A DNA stretch of 9,333 bases from Phycisphaerales bacterium (GCA_003171235.1 PMYM01000133.1:1-9333); one strand, 5' to 3'. Counted from the stretch's first letter, positions 1 to 6,764 are shown. Notes: generated by a model not told the origin, from the letters alone. Numbers and translations: made by a program.

Positions 1-44
1 GCTCCACCCCCGGCTAAATTCTGGCCGGCCCTGTCGGGCCTGGA
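1..44 (+). repeat. GGCTAA-type palindromic repeat, copy 1
   Basis: This is the first of four copies of a roughly 33-44 bp dispersed element. It begins GCTCCAC, continues with CCCCGGCTAAATTCT and ends with a small hairpin, GGCCC (27-31), loop TGTC, GGGCC (36-40). It matches the reverse complement of 6242-6284 with two mismatches and one single-base insertion. It starts at the window edge, so its true left boundary is unknown. Confidence 0.8.
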
Positions 45-210
45 TGAGCCTCTCCCTACATCGCCCTGCATTTGCCTTTGGTTTTCCCTTCTTTCCGATT
101 ACTTCAACCACGCTATGCCCGCGGGGCGGGTGGCAAGACCTGACCTTCCGCAAAACAACCGCACAAATCATCGCCCTTATCAGACGGACGGCAACGGAAA
201 TCGTCTCGGA

Positions 211-241
211 CATGCTTCCCCTAAACGGCAGGGGAAGCATG
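211..241. repeat. Perfect hairpin, CATGC...GCATG type
   Basis: This is a perfect inverted repeat: CATGCTTCCCCT (211-222), a 7-base loop AAACGGC, then AGGGGAAGCATG (230-241). It has no T-run on either side, so it is not a classical intrinsic terminator. Its ends (CATGC/GCATG) and size resemble the hairpins at 6039-6072 and 9206-9238, which suggests one loose family of extragenic palindromes. It lies beyond the 3' end of the minus-strand gene cluster. Confidence 0.75.
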
Positions 242-277
242 GCACCCGGCCTTTTAGAAAGGGATCAATCATATTGC

Positions 278-301
278 GCGAGCGGCCCAGCAGCCGCTCG
301 C
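278..301 (-). terminator. Hairpin after the minus-strand gene, possible terminator
   Basis: A perfect 9-bp stem, GCGAGCGGC (278-286) and GCCGCTCGC (293-301), encloses a 6-base loop. It begins 17 bases past the stop codon of the TPR-protein gene, where a transcript terminator is expected. The following minus-strand bases are only moderately T-rich and there is no clean T-run, so termination is inferred from position and stem strength. Confidence 0.5.
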
Positions 302-318
302 CATACCTGGCTCGCCCG

Positions 319-1458
319 TCACTCGTACGGTTCCAGCAGCGTAAATGGACCTAGGCATCCTTCCATACCGTGCCACACATAGTCTCGCCGTTTGCCATGA
401 ATTGCATCTAGCAAACCTTCGACATTAGCCCAGGCCGCACTAGTATGCGCGATGGCCGCGTTGTAATGGACTTCAGCTTCATCGAATTTACCGAGACCCA
501 GCATCGCCGCCGCCCGCAAAGCATGTTTGCTCTCCTCGCTGTTGTATCTAATCCGGTCATATGCGTCTGCAACCTTCAGAACCAGCTCATAATCCTTCTG
601 TAAAAAAGCGTAACGGGCACACTCATAGAGAAAGACCTCTGGGATGTACCCGACTGCACCTTCGGGTTGATACCCAAGTGCAAGCTTGACTTCGCCAGCG
701 GCCTCCGTCGGTTGCCCCATTACCGCACAGACATGGGCAACTCGAAAGTGCCCGATGAAACTTTCATAGTCGGGGAGGAATCTGAGATCCCGTAGGGCTT
801 GATCCCCATGTCCAGAACTGGCATCGACACTCGCCTTTACCCACTCGCCCCAATGATCTGATAGCTTCTTGTTGAACTGGCTGCAGGCTTCCTGGGCCTC
901 TGGGAGGCGCCCGGTGCGAATGAGGTAGGAAATAAGCCCCTTCGGATGGGCTTCGCTGTCGGGTTCACGGCTAATACGTTCCCGGAACAAAGCGATAGTC
1001 CTAAGGCGCAATTCCTCCTCGGATATCGACGGGCGTGCCGGTACCCTCTGGGGAACGTATAGTGGCACCTCGCCTTCTCGACTACTGAGAACCCACTTCC
1101 CCCCCACCTTGTCAAAAATGTATTGTGCAACAGCAACACCTACGGGAGACTCTTCCTGATTTATCAGCTCCCACTTTCCCCAATAGAGCCAGGCATATTG
1201 CCAATGGTGGACCGCTTCTTCGCTTAAGTAGTCCGGGACGAGATCCTCAATCCGCTGAGGCCAAAGGCCATTGGAGTATTTGTAGGCATAGATGGCACTA
1301 ACAATTGGCCGTCCGCTCCTGGCAATGGCTCGGTACTCTTCCAGGGTTTTCCTCGGGGCATGCGCGGTCCCCATGAGGCCAAGGAAACCACAAACCGCCA
1401 GCATAACGATCACGGTGAACACAGCAACCAGCGTGAGTGCACGGATGCCTTTATGCAT
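319..1458 (-). CDS. Membrane-anchored TPR protein with pseudopilin-like segment
   Basis: The product is 379 residues of unknown function. Residues about 7-29 form one hydrophobic segment near the N-terminus, either a membrane anchor or an uncleaved signal, so the rest should lie outside the cytoplasm. Residues about 40-80 (AYKYSNGLWPQRIEDLVPDYL at the core) resemble the 'xxNGxWPxxLxDLVPxYL' pattern in the globular part of type II secretion and type IV pseudopilins. There is no prepilin cleavage motif, so it is not an obvious pilin. Residues about 150-350 are helical, with TPR-like A/G/Y/A spacing (for example 'GLGKFDEAEVHYNAAIA' near 321-337). I chose the ATG at 1458 because AAGG lies 7 bases upstream; an in-frame TTG at 1476 gives a 385-residue alternative. 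It follows the 838-residue gene by 36 bases, suggesting one operon. Its codon use is less GC-biased at third positions than that gene. Confidence 0.8.
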   Translation of the reverse strand: MHKGIRALTLVAVFTVIVMLAVCGFLGLMGTAHAPRKTLEEYRAIARSGRPIVSAIYAYKYSNGLWPQRIEDLVPDYLSEEAVHHWQYAWLYWGKWELINQEESPVGVAVAQYIFDKVGGKWVLSSREGEVPLYVPQRVPARPSISEEELRLRTIALFRERISREPDSEAHPKGLISYLIRTGRLPEAQEACSQFNKKLSDHWGEWVKASVDASSGHGDQALRDLRFLPDYESFIGHFRVAHVCAVMGQPTEAAGEVKLALGYQPEGAVGYIPEVFLYECARYAFLQKDYELVLKVADAYDRIRYNSEESKHALRAAAMLGLGKFDEAEVHYNAAIAHTSAAWANVEGLLDAIHGKRRDYVWHGMEGCLGPFTLLEPYE

Positions 1459-1494
1459 TTGCTTACCTTCTCCCAATTCGGGGACTACGAATTA

Positions 1495-4011
1495 TCATTC
1501 GTCTCCCCAACTCACTGCCCCGGTCGCGGGGCCGGTGGCCGGGCCGGCGGGGGCGTCGCCGGGCGGGTCTTCCAGCTTGACGTTGTCGGCCAGATGGCGA
1601 ATGCGCAGGCCGCGGTAAATGGCCTGGCTGCCCTCGGGCAGGGCGGCGGTGTACAGGGTGAACTTGTCCCCCGGAAAGCTGATGCCCTCGACGGTGCCGC
1701 TTCTCTTGCCATCCGCGGCCAGCACGATGGCCTTGTCTCCGCGCGTCCGCAGGTAGAAGCCCTTCTCCAGCGGCGCTCGCAGCCGGGAAGAGACGTTCTT
1801 TTGGGGGATGCCCATTTGGGTCACCTTGGCGGGCAGCCAATACCCCAACAGGTTGGTAGTGGTGTAGTTGTCGGGCGAACCCCAGGCAATGACGATGCCG
1901 GTGTTCTGGCCCGGCTGGGTGACCTCGAGCTGACCGCTCAGCTCGAAATTGCGCAAGGGCAACGTGAGAGTCAGGGAAGGCTGTCGCTGCTCCTGGCAAC
2001 TGCCGATGAGACTGTCGCCATCGAGCCTCCAGAACTTCTCTTCGTATTTAGCCTGCTTGAGCATGTCGGCGGTGCACAGCTCCAGCCCCTGGGGCGACAT
2101 GAAGGACTCGAAGTCCCGGAGTTGCCCGCGGAACTCGGCTAGGTATTCCGCCGCCTCGGGCACCTTCTCCCACGCGGAGGTGAGTTTGGCCGCGATGGCC
2201 TGGGCGGCCTTGAGGTCGCAGGCGTAGCGGGCGGCGGTGAAGGCCTTCAGTTGCTCAAGCACCAGCTTGTTGTCGATTTCGACGGAGGAGGCGACGTACA
2301 GGGTAGCTTCCCGGAATTCCGCCCCCGCGCCCGAGCAGGAAATCGACGCCTGATAACGGCCCTTCCAGGGGGCCATGCGCGTGCGGCGCCAGGTCCTGCC
2401 GTCGATGCCGACGGCCATGCAATCGGGCAGGGCGTCGATTGCCACCTCGTGCCACTGGCCGGCGGCCAGTATTGACGGGCTGTACAAGGACAGGGCGGCG
2501 GGAACGGCCGGCTGGTTCAACGTTGCGCAGCCGGTGCTGGACAAGTGAAACGTCATCGCCCGCGTCCACTCCTGAGGGTCCTCCTGGTCGTCGGACTGGG
2601 ACCCTGAGCCAGATCCGCCCCCGGACAAATGAACCGAGGCGACACGCGCCCATCGCGTCCGCTCAGGGGGGAAAGAAGCGATTCTCATCTGGACCACAAG
2701 CCGACCGTAAGAGCCCAGCTCGCCGATATTGTTGTGACGGTAATGGTCCAGCGGGGCGTTCAAGGAAACCAGTTCAGGCAGGTATTTGACCAGAACCAGG
2801 TGGGTTTTGTCGCCGGGCCGGCTGGCGGCGGACTTAGCGGCCAGTTCGGCCTGGGCGGTGTAATACTCCTTCAACGTCTTCTTGGAAGGCGAATCGCCCC
2901 AGGTATCGATGAACTTGAGGGCATCGTCGGGCGAGGTCGCGGCCAGGCGCACCGCCAGCCAAATCGCCAGGTCCGTCCCGAACACGCCGTTCATGCCGGT
3001 GATGTCATGTGGATTGGCCAGCCAGAACTTGGCGGCCTCGGCCGGCTCGTCCAGGAATACCTTCATCTCCGTCTGGGCATAGAGCAGGGCGGCCGCGCCC
3101 CGGAAGGCGTCGGCCTTGCGGGCAGTCACCAGGGCCGCATCCAGCACGTCGCGGGCGCCCTTGTAATTGCCATCCGCGATTTCGAGCCCGGCCAGGTGGT
3201 AAGGCAGCATGCCGTATTGCCAGAATCCCCCGGCGAAGTCCTCCAGCTTCTGGCCGCTGATCTGTTCCTGCCACACCTGCCGGGCCTGCTTGAGTTTGCC
3301 CGCCTCTTCCAGCTCGTCCAGCCACAAGGCCGCCACCAGGGCCTTACGACAACCGGCCTGCCAGGCCTGGGCGAACATCTCGGCCGCCTTGGGGTTGCCG
3401 TCGTAATGCAGGCGAATGGCCTGCCGCACCTGCTGGTCATACTTGTCGGACTTGGCGAAACGGTCGAACAGCTCCAGGGCGTCGGGCCAGCCCTGGAAGC
3501 CCGTCGCCAGGGGCTTGCTCTCGCCAAGGGTGATGGAAATATAGCCTTGCCCGCGCCGCCAGAGCTTGAGTTGCACTTGCGAATCGGTGCGCAGGGCGGC
3601 GGAGATGTCGCTCCAGCAGAGAATGGGGTCGTCGTCGCAGGCGATGACGACGTCGCCGTCCTTGAGGCTCTCGCCCTGGGGATTCTCCCGCTCGGCTCCG
3701 GGGCCGCCGCGCCAAACCACGCCGCAATCGGGCACGTCCACCAAGCCCAGGATGTATTCCGCCCGGGTGCGGCCTTCCAGTTCCAGCCGCCCGGCCTGCA
3801 GGGCGGCCTTGAGTTGGGCCACGGCCGCCGGGCCCATCGCCACCAGCCGCTTGGTCGCCTCCTCCCGCTTTGTGTATTCGTCAGCGTCGAGCTGGCGGAC
3901 CAGGGCGGCGACATCCGCCATGGCCGACGCGGCCGGCGCCGTGGCGGGCAGGCTGGTGGCGGCCTGCACAACCGCCGCCAGGCACAATACTGACAGCACT
4001 AACTTGACCAT
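1495..4011 (-). CDS. Exported HEAT/PDZ-like/beta-sandwich multidomain protein
   Basis: The product is 838 residues with no assigned function. Residues 1-17 are a Sec signal peptide (MVKLVLSVLCLAAVVQA), probably cut after VQA. Residues about 34-90 look like a HEAT-type module (LDADEYTKREEATKRLVAMG, then PAAVAQLKAAL). Residues about 95-163 look like a PDZ domain ('LKDGDVVIACDDDPI... LRTDSQVQLKLWRRGQ'), with no protease domain attached. Residues about 170-415 are alpha-helical and TPR-like. Residues about 430-575 look like a LamG/concanavalin-type beta sandwich ('GQWHEVAID'), interrupted by a Gly/Ser/Asp-rich loop at 463-480. Residues about 655-806 form a second beta-rich domain that begins 'FWRLDGDSL', reminiscent of the DUF1080 sugar-binding/hydrolase fold. 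The C-terminus is Pro/Ala/Thr low complexity. The ATG at 4011 follows a GAGGGGAG ribosome site. No catalytic residues are identifiable, so a periplasmic or surface binding or scaffold role is inferred. It likely heads an operon with the TPR gene downstream. Confidence 0.88.
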   Translation of the reverse strand: MVKLVLSVLCLAAVVQAATSLPATAPAASAMADVAALVRQLDADEYTKREEATKRLVAMGPAAVAQLKAALQAGRLELEGRTRAEYILGLVDVPDCGVVWRGGPGAERENPQGESLKDGDVVIACDDDPILCWSDISAALRTDSQVQLKLWRRGQGYISITLGESKPLATGFQGWPDALELFDRFAKSDKYDQQVRQAIRLHYDGNPKAAEMFAQAWQAGCRKALVAALWLDELEEAGKLKQARQVWQEQISGQKLEDFAGGFWQYGMLPYHLAGLEIADGNYKGARDVLDAALVTARKADAFRGAAALLYAQTEMKVFLDEPAEAAKFWLANPHDITGMNGVFGTDLAIWLAVRLAATSPDDALKFIDTWGDSPSKKTLKEYYTAQAELAAKSAASRPGDKTHLVLVKYLPELVSLNAPLDHYRHNNIGELGSYGRLVVQMRIASFPPERTRWARVASVHLSGGGSGSGSQSDDQEDPQEWTRAMTFHLSSTGCATLNQPAVPAALSLYSPSILAAGQWHEVAIDALPDCMAVGIDGRTWRRTRMAPWKGRYQASISCSGAGAEFREATLYVASSVEIDNKLVLEQLKAFTAARYACDLKAAQAIAAKLTSAWEKVPEAAEYLAEFRGQLRDFESFMSPQGLELCTADMLKQAKYEEKFWRLDGDSLIGSCQEQRQPSLTLTLPLRNFELSGQLEVTQPGQNTGIVIAWGSPDNYTTTNLLGYWLPAKVTQMGIPQKNVSSRLRAPLEKGFYLRTRGDKAIVLAADGKRSGTVEGISFPGDKFTLYTAALPEGSQAIYRGLRIRHLADNVKLEDPPGDAPAGPATGPATGAVSWGDE

Positions 4012-4174
4012 GCTCCCCTCATTCCAAAAGAAACCAAAAACGTCAAAGCTGAAAGCTGAAAGCTTAAAGCTGAAAGCTGAAACAAGAATTGGATCAGCCG
4101 TTTTCTATTTCAGCTTTTAGCTTTTAGCTTTCAGCTTTGTTTCTCCTAGTGTCGGCAGGCTTCGCCTTCCGCTC
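4012..4174. other. Spacer between ThDP gene and multidomain gene
   Basis: This is a 163-base gap between two co-directional minus-strand genes. It is AT-rich compared with its surroundings and is dominated by the heptanucleotide inverted array at 4045-4138. A TTGACG motif on the minus strand (4046-4041) resembles a -35 box, but the matching -10 position would place transcription start on the start codon, so no promoter is called here. Confidence 0.6.
4045..4138. repeat. Inverted array of 7-bp repeats, forms long hairpin
   Basis: The left arm is five tandem heptamers at 4045-4079 (AAAGCTG four times, one AAAGCTT) plus AAA. The right arm is the inverse: four heptamers at 4108-4135 (TTTCAGC or TTTTAGC) plus TTT. 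Positions 4052-4082 can pair with 4108-4138 at 29 of 31 positions, leaving a 25-base loop. The two mismatches fall inside heptamers and the 7-base register is kept. The array sits just past the stop of the ThDP gene and ahead of the next gene on the same strand, so the hairpin could stop or attenuate read-through. A degenerate relative (AAAGCCGAAAGCTGAAGAAAG) occurs near 6080-6100. Confidence 0.9.
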
Positions 4175-5911
4175 TCAGTACCAAGTGGAATCTGCCCCGC
4201 CGCCGGTGCGGGCCACCACGACGTCAAGCAGGTAAGGCTCGCCGCGACTGTTGGCGTCCAGCCCGCGCTGCAGTGCCGCGGCGATGTCCTCCGGCTCGGT
4301 CACGCGCTCGCCCCCGACGCCCTGGCTCCTGGCCAGCATCACGAAATCGATGTCCGGCTGGCCCAGGTAGATGCCGGGGTAGTGCCCGGTCTGGGCTGAA
4401 CGGGCGTTCATGCGGTGGAACACGTAGCGCACGGTCTGGTAGTTGAGGTTGTTCCACACGACCACCAGCAGGGGCACGCCGTAGCGCTTCATGGTCCAGA
4501 AAGCCGAGGAACTGAACATCACCGAGCCGTCGCCGATGCTGACCACCACGGGGGTGTCCGGGCAGGCGATCTTGGCCCCGATGGCGGCGCCCAGGCTCCA
4601 GCCCAGGCTGGCGCCGCTGATGCCCAGGTACCGCTTTTCGTTGTGCGCTTGGCGGAAACCGAAGGAAATCGGGCTGTGGTCGGCGGTGTAGTTTTCGTTG
4701 ACGATGATCGTGCCGGCCGGCAGTGCCCGCTCGAACTCGTAGCTCAGCCGCACCGGCTGGATGGGCTTGCCGGCGAAGGCGGCCTTCAGCCGGGCCTGGT
4801 CTTCGGCCCGCACGGCCGATGAACGCCTGGCCAACTCCTCGTTGCGGGCGTCGCGGATGGGCTTCATCTTGCTTTCGGGCACGCGATCCTTCAGTGCCGC
4901 AAGCAGGTTCTGGAGCGTGAGCTTGACGTTGGCCGCGATGGCCAGGTCAACGGGGTAATTGCGGCCCAGGTGCTCGGTGTCCATGCCGATGGCGATCTGC
5001 TTGTCGTAGATGGGCCAGCTCGCCTCGGTCTCGCGCTCGCCCCAGCCGCCGATGACCCTGCCGGCCACCGAGACGCACAGGTCGGTCTGCGGCGGCAGCT
5101 TGGCGTGGCGGTGCCAGTTCATGAAGTTGGGGTGGTGCACCGGGAAACTCTTGAAGGCGTCGTAACCGATGGTGACGGCTGCCCCCAGCCACTCAACCAG
5201 CTCCAAGAGTTCCGCCTGGGCCCCGCTCTGCCAGACCTCGTCGCCCACGAAAAGCACCGGGAAGCGGCACTGGGCCAGCATGTCCGCCGCCGACTCGATG
5301 GCCTCGGGAGAAGGGCAGGCCGTGTCCGGCACGGTGAACTGGTCGCGCGGATAAATGGTGGCGGTGATGTTCTGGGCCTGCAGGGCGTAGCTGGCGTAGG
5401 CCACATAGGTCGGGCCAAAAGGCGCCGTCGTGGCCACCTTGATGGCCCGCCGCGTGGCCAGGGGAATGGCCTCGGGATTGCGAATCTCCCAGGCCATCTT
5501 GGTGAACTGCCGCACCACTTCCTTCTGTGTAAAACCGGTGGAGGCCGACAGCCCCATCAGGTCGGTGTAGTACTCGTTGTCCAAGAGGCCGGCGGTGACG
5601 ACCACGCTGGAGCAGTCCCGGGCGGAGTTGTAAAGCTGCCCGCCCATCTGGGCCGTGCCCGCCACGGCGTGCACGTTCACCACCGCCACCTGGCCGCTGG
5701 CCTTGTTGTACCCGTCGGCCATGCTGGCCACGACGCCCTCGTGCAGGCCCAGCACCAGCTTGATCTGGGGGGCATCCACCAGGGCGTCGAAAAGACCGCC
5801 CTCAGCCGAGCCGGGGTTGGCGAAAAGATGCTTCACGCCGGCGGCCTTGAGCTGCTCGACCAGCAGATGCCCGCCCGTGCCCGTTGCCTTCGTGCCCGCA
5901 AGACGTCCCAT
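4175..5911 (-). CDS. Benzoylformate-decarboxylase-like ThDP-dependent enzyme
   Basis: The product is a 578-residue enzyme of the acetolactate synthase/2-oxoacid decarboxylase superfamily, closest in motif style to benzoylformate decarboxylase. The N-terminal Pyr domain has 'FANPGSAE' (Ser35), the cofactor-activating glutamate in 'GLHEGVVASMADGY' (Glu58), and His81 in 'VNVHAVAGT'. These correspond to Ser26, Glu47 and His70 of the Pseudomonas enzyme. The C-terminal PP domain has the Mg/ThDP motif GDGS (460-463), ending in NN (487-488) after 'SAFWTMKRYGVPLLVVVW'. I could not place an equivalent of the second active-site histidine (His281 in the Pseudomonas enzyme); that region reads 'VIGGWGERE'. 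No signal peptide is present, so it is cytoplasmic, probably a homotetramer binding Mg2+ and ThDP. The substrate is not determinable; a 2-oxoacid is likely. The ATG at 5911 has only a weak GGAG far upstream, but it starts the family-typical 'TGGHLLVEQLKAAGV' and follows a TATAAT box. The frame stays open upstream to 6136, but that extension reads through repeat DNA. Confidence 0.92.
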   Translation of the reverse strand: MGRLAGTKATGTGGHLLVEQLKAAGVKHLFANPGSAEGGLFDALVDAPQIKLVLGLHEGVVASMADGYNKASGQVAVVNVHAVAGTAQMGGQLYNSARDCSSVVVTAGLLDNEYYTDLMGLSASTGFTQKEVVRQFTKMAWEIRNPEAIPLATRRAIKVATTAPFGPTYVAYASYALQAQNITATIYPRDQFTVPDTACPSPEAIESAADMLAQCRFPVLFVGDEVWQSGAQAELLELVEWLGAAVTIGYDAFKSFPVHHPNFMNWHRHAKLPPQTDLCVSVAGRVIGGWGERETEASWPIYDKQIAIGMDTEHLGRNYPVDLAIAANVKLTLQNLLAALKDRVPESKMKPIRDARNEELARRSSAVRAEDQARLKAAFAGKPIQPVRLSYEFERALPAGTIIVNENYTADHSPISFGFRQAHNEKRYLGISGASLGWSLGAAIGAKIACPDTPVVVSIGDGSVMFSSSAFWTMKRYGVPLLVVVWNNLNYQTVRYVFHRMNARSAQTGHYPGIYLGQPDIDFVMLARSQGVGGERVTEPEDIAAALQRGLDANSRGEPYLLDVVVARTGGGADSTWY

Positions 5912-5971
5912 AAGACTGCTCGCTCCGTATGCGCAAGCCTTCGCGGAATTCGCGGTACTTACGCAACGGCA

Positions 5972-5999
5972 ATTATAACGGCGCTGAAGAAGCCCGCAA
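5972..5999 (-). promoter_or_regulatory. Candidate sigma70-type promoter for ThDP gene
   Basis: On the minus strand a perfect TATAAT (5977-5972) is preceded by TTGCGG (5999-5994) with a 16-base spacer. The -35 matches the consensus at only three positions. Transcription would start near 5965, giving a leader of about 55 bases before the ATG at 5911. This agrees with the shorter start and disfavours translation from 6136. Confidence 0.5.
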
Positions 6000-6038
6000 C
6001 GGATATGGGGACTGGGCGTGGTAAGCCCAAGTGAGTTC

Positions 6039-6072
6039 CATGCCCCTACGCGCCTTTTTGCGGAAGGGCATG
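6039..6072. repeat. CATGCCC-type palindromic repeat, copy 1
   Basis: CATGCCCCT (6039-6047) pairs with AAGGGCATG (6064-6072), with one mismatch. After an A.G mismatch the inner CGC and GCG can also pair, leaving a T-rich loop. The 33-base copy at 9206-9238 has the same stem with a changed loop, so the two are members of one extragenic palindrome family. Confidence 0.85.
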
Positions 6073-6110
6073 CTCGACGAAAAGCCGAAAGCTGAAGAAA
6101 GCGGTAGGGC

Positions 6111-6139
6111 GTAGCCGCGATAGCGGCGCGTAGCACGTG
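6111..6139 (+). repeat. 29-bp perfect direct repeat, copy 1
   Basis: This 29-base unit begins GTAGCCGCGATAGCGGC and ends GCGTAGCACGTG, and is identical to 6644-6672. It contains the small hairpin GCCGC-GATA-GCGGC. In this copy the left flank does not complete the outer stem seen in the second copy. It lies upstream of the ThDP gene. Confidence 0.9.
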
Positions 6140-6241
6140 GAACTTGAGAAATCAAGGTACGTGGTCCAGTTCTCTCGTCCTTCTTTCCGCTCCACAGCCA
6201 AGAGCACTTGGTAAGAACGCCGTAATACTGGGGAAGGAACG

Positions 6242-6284
6242 TCCAGGCCCGACGGGCCGGCAAGAATTTAGCCGGGCGTGGAGC
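6242..6284 (-). repeat. GGCTAA-type palindromic repeat, copy 2
   Basis: This is the minus-strand copy of the element at 1-44. Read on the minus strand it runs GCTCCAC, GCCCGGCTAAATTCT, then the hairpin with GGCCC and GGGCC arms (6246-6250 and 6254-6258) around a 3-base loop. A perfect 9-bp inverted pair, CCGCTCCAC (6187-6195) and GTGGAGCGG (6278-6286), encloses it and the 80 bases beside it. Confidence 0.85.
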
Positions 6285-6310
6285 GGCGACGCTCTTTCTT
6301 TTGTCGCCGC
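6283..6310. repeat. 8-bp-stem hairpin with pyrimidine loop
   Basis: GCGGCGAC (6283-6290) and GTCGCCGC (6303-6310) form a perfect stem around a 12-base loop GCTCTTTCTTTT. It abuts and slightly overlaps GGCTAA copy 2. No gene ends nearby, so a terminator role is not supported. Confidence 0.6.
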
Positions 6311-6489
6311 GGAACCCCCGGTTGTCGGCACGCAACAGACGCCAGCGAGTGCCGTGATCGCACAGGTTGACTGACCCTGGCTCGCGGTGCCGTGATCAGA
6401 CCTCCGCCGCGCCTATCGCGCCATCGGCAGGCAAGAACGTTTCATTTGGGCAGTCACGGCACTGCCTTTGTCCTTGTCGGCGAGCTTTA

Positions 6490-6532
6490 CCGGGGGCTGC
6501 GCGGCGGGAGGAAACCGCCGCTTCGCCCCCGG
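6490..6532. repeat. Compound GC-rich hairpin
   Basis: The outer stem is CCGGGGGC (6490-6497) with GCCCCCGG (6525-6532). A symmetric 4/4 internal loop follows, then the inner stem CGGCGG (6502-6507) with CCGCCG (6515-6520) and a 7-base loop. All stem pairs are perfect. The right outer arm is also the start of GGCTAA copy 3, so the two structures would compete or be parts of one larger element. Confidence 0.7.
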
Positions 6533-6562
6533 CTAAACTCGCGCCGGCCCATCCGGGCCTTG
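6525..6562 (+). repeat. GGCTAA-type palindromic repeat, copy 3
   Basis: This plus-strand copy reads GCCCCCGGCTAAACTCGCGC, then the hairpin with GGCCC (6546-6550) and GGGCC (6555-6559) around ATCC, and TTGA. It is more diverged from copies 1 and 2, but keeps the CCCGGCTAAA core and the five-base stem. It lies upstream of the SUMF1 gene and is inverted relative to copy 2. Confidence 0.75.
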
Positions 6563-6636
6563 ATTCTCCGATGCCTTGGCCAGCCCGCCCACGGCTCGAT
6601 ATATCTATCGCATCCGGACCGGACAACCAGCAACGT

Positions 6637-6672
6637 GTGCTACGTAGCCGCGATAGCGGCGCGTAGCACGTG
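6637..6672 (+). repeat. 29-bp perfect direct repeat, copy 2, within a larger hairpin
   Basis: Positions 6644-6672 repeat 6111-6139 exactly. Here the flank completes an outer stem, GTGCTACG (6637-6644) with CGTAGCAC (6662-6669), around the inner GCCGC-GATA-GCGGC hairpin. The whole is a REP-like palindrome with one small internal bulge. It lies about 140 bases upstream of the SUMF1 gene start. Confidence 0.9.
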
Positions 6673-6736
6673 CAATCCAAAGGCTCCGGACATGGCGGCA
6701 AACAGCGGCCGCCGTGGCACCCTCCGCAAACGGAAC

Positions 6737-6764
6737 TTGAAAAACCTGCCGCCAAGGGCACAAT
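6737..6764 (+). promoter_or_regulatory. Candidate sigma70-type promoter for SUMF1 gene
   Basis: TTGAAA (6737-6742, five of six consensus bases) is followed after 16 bases by CACAAT (6759-6764, four of six). Transcription would start near 6771, leaving about 44 bases before the ATG at 6815. It is the best match found in the region just upstream, but it is short and unproven. Confidence 0.4.

Larger units (their letters stand above)
1..318. other. Gene-free left flank with repeats and hairpins
   Basis: No convincing gene is seen here. Two overlapping plus-strand open frames exist (from 44 and 115), but neither has a good ribosome site or a recognisable protein, and the first runs into the minus-strand gene. 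The stretch holds a GGCTAA-type repeat at its left edge, a perfect 12-bp-stem hairpin at 211-241 and a 9-bp-stem hairpin at 278-301 just past the stop codon of the neighbouring minus-strand gene. The remainder is unremarkable. Confidence 0.7.

Noticed and set aside
44..382. 112-residue plus-strand open frame at the left end
   Set aside because: No ribosome site or recognisable domain; it runs through two hairpins and into the 3' end of the minus-strand gene.
2629..3993. 454-residue plus-strand open frame opposite the HEAT/PDZ gene
   Set aside because: It lies wholly inside a well-supported gene and has the Gly/Gln/Leu/Arg-rich composition expected of reverse translation of high-GC coding sequence.
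4018..4046. TTGACG as a -35 box for the HEAT/PDZ gene
   Set aside because: The matching -10 (AATGAG, three of six) would place transcription start at the start codon and remove the ribosome site.
4970..6034. 354-residue plus-strand open frame opposite the ThDP gene
   Set aside because: It overlaps a clear ThDP enzyme with intact motifs; the composition is His/Gly/Val-rich and typical of a shadow frame.
5912..6136. 75-residue N-terminal extension of the ThDP enzyme
   Set aside because: It reads through repeat DNA, resembles no leader or targeting sequence, and a TATAAT box lies inside it; the family-typical N-terminus starts at 5911.
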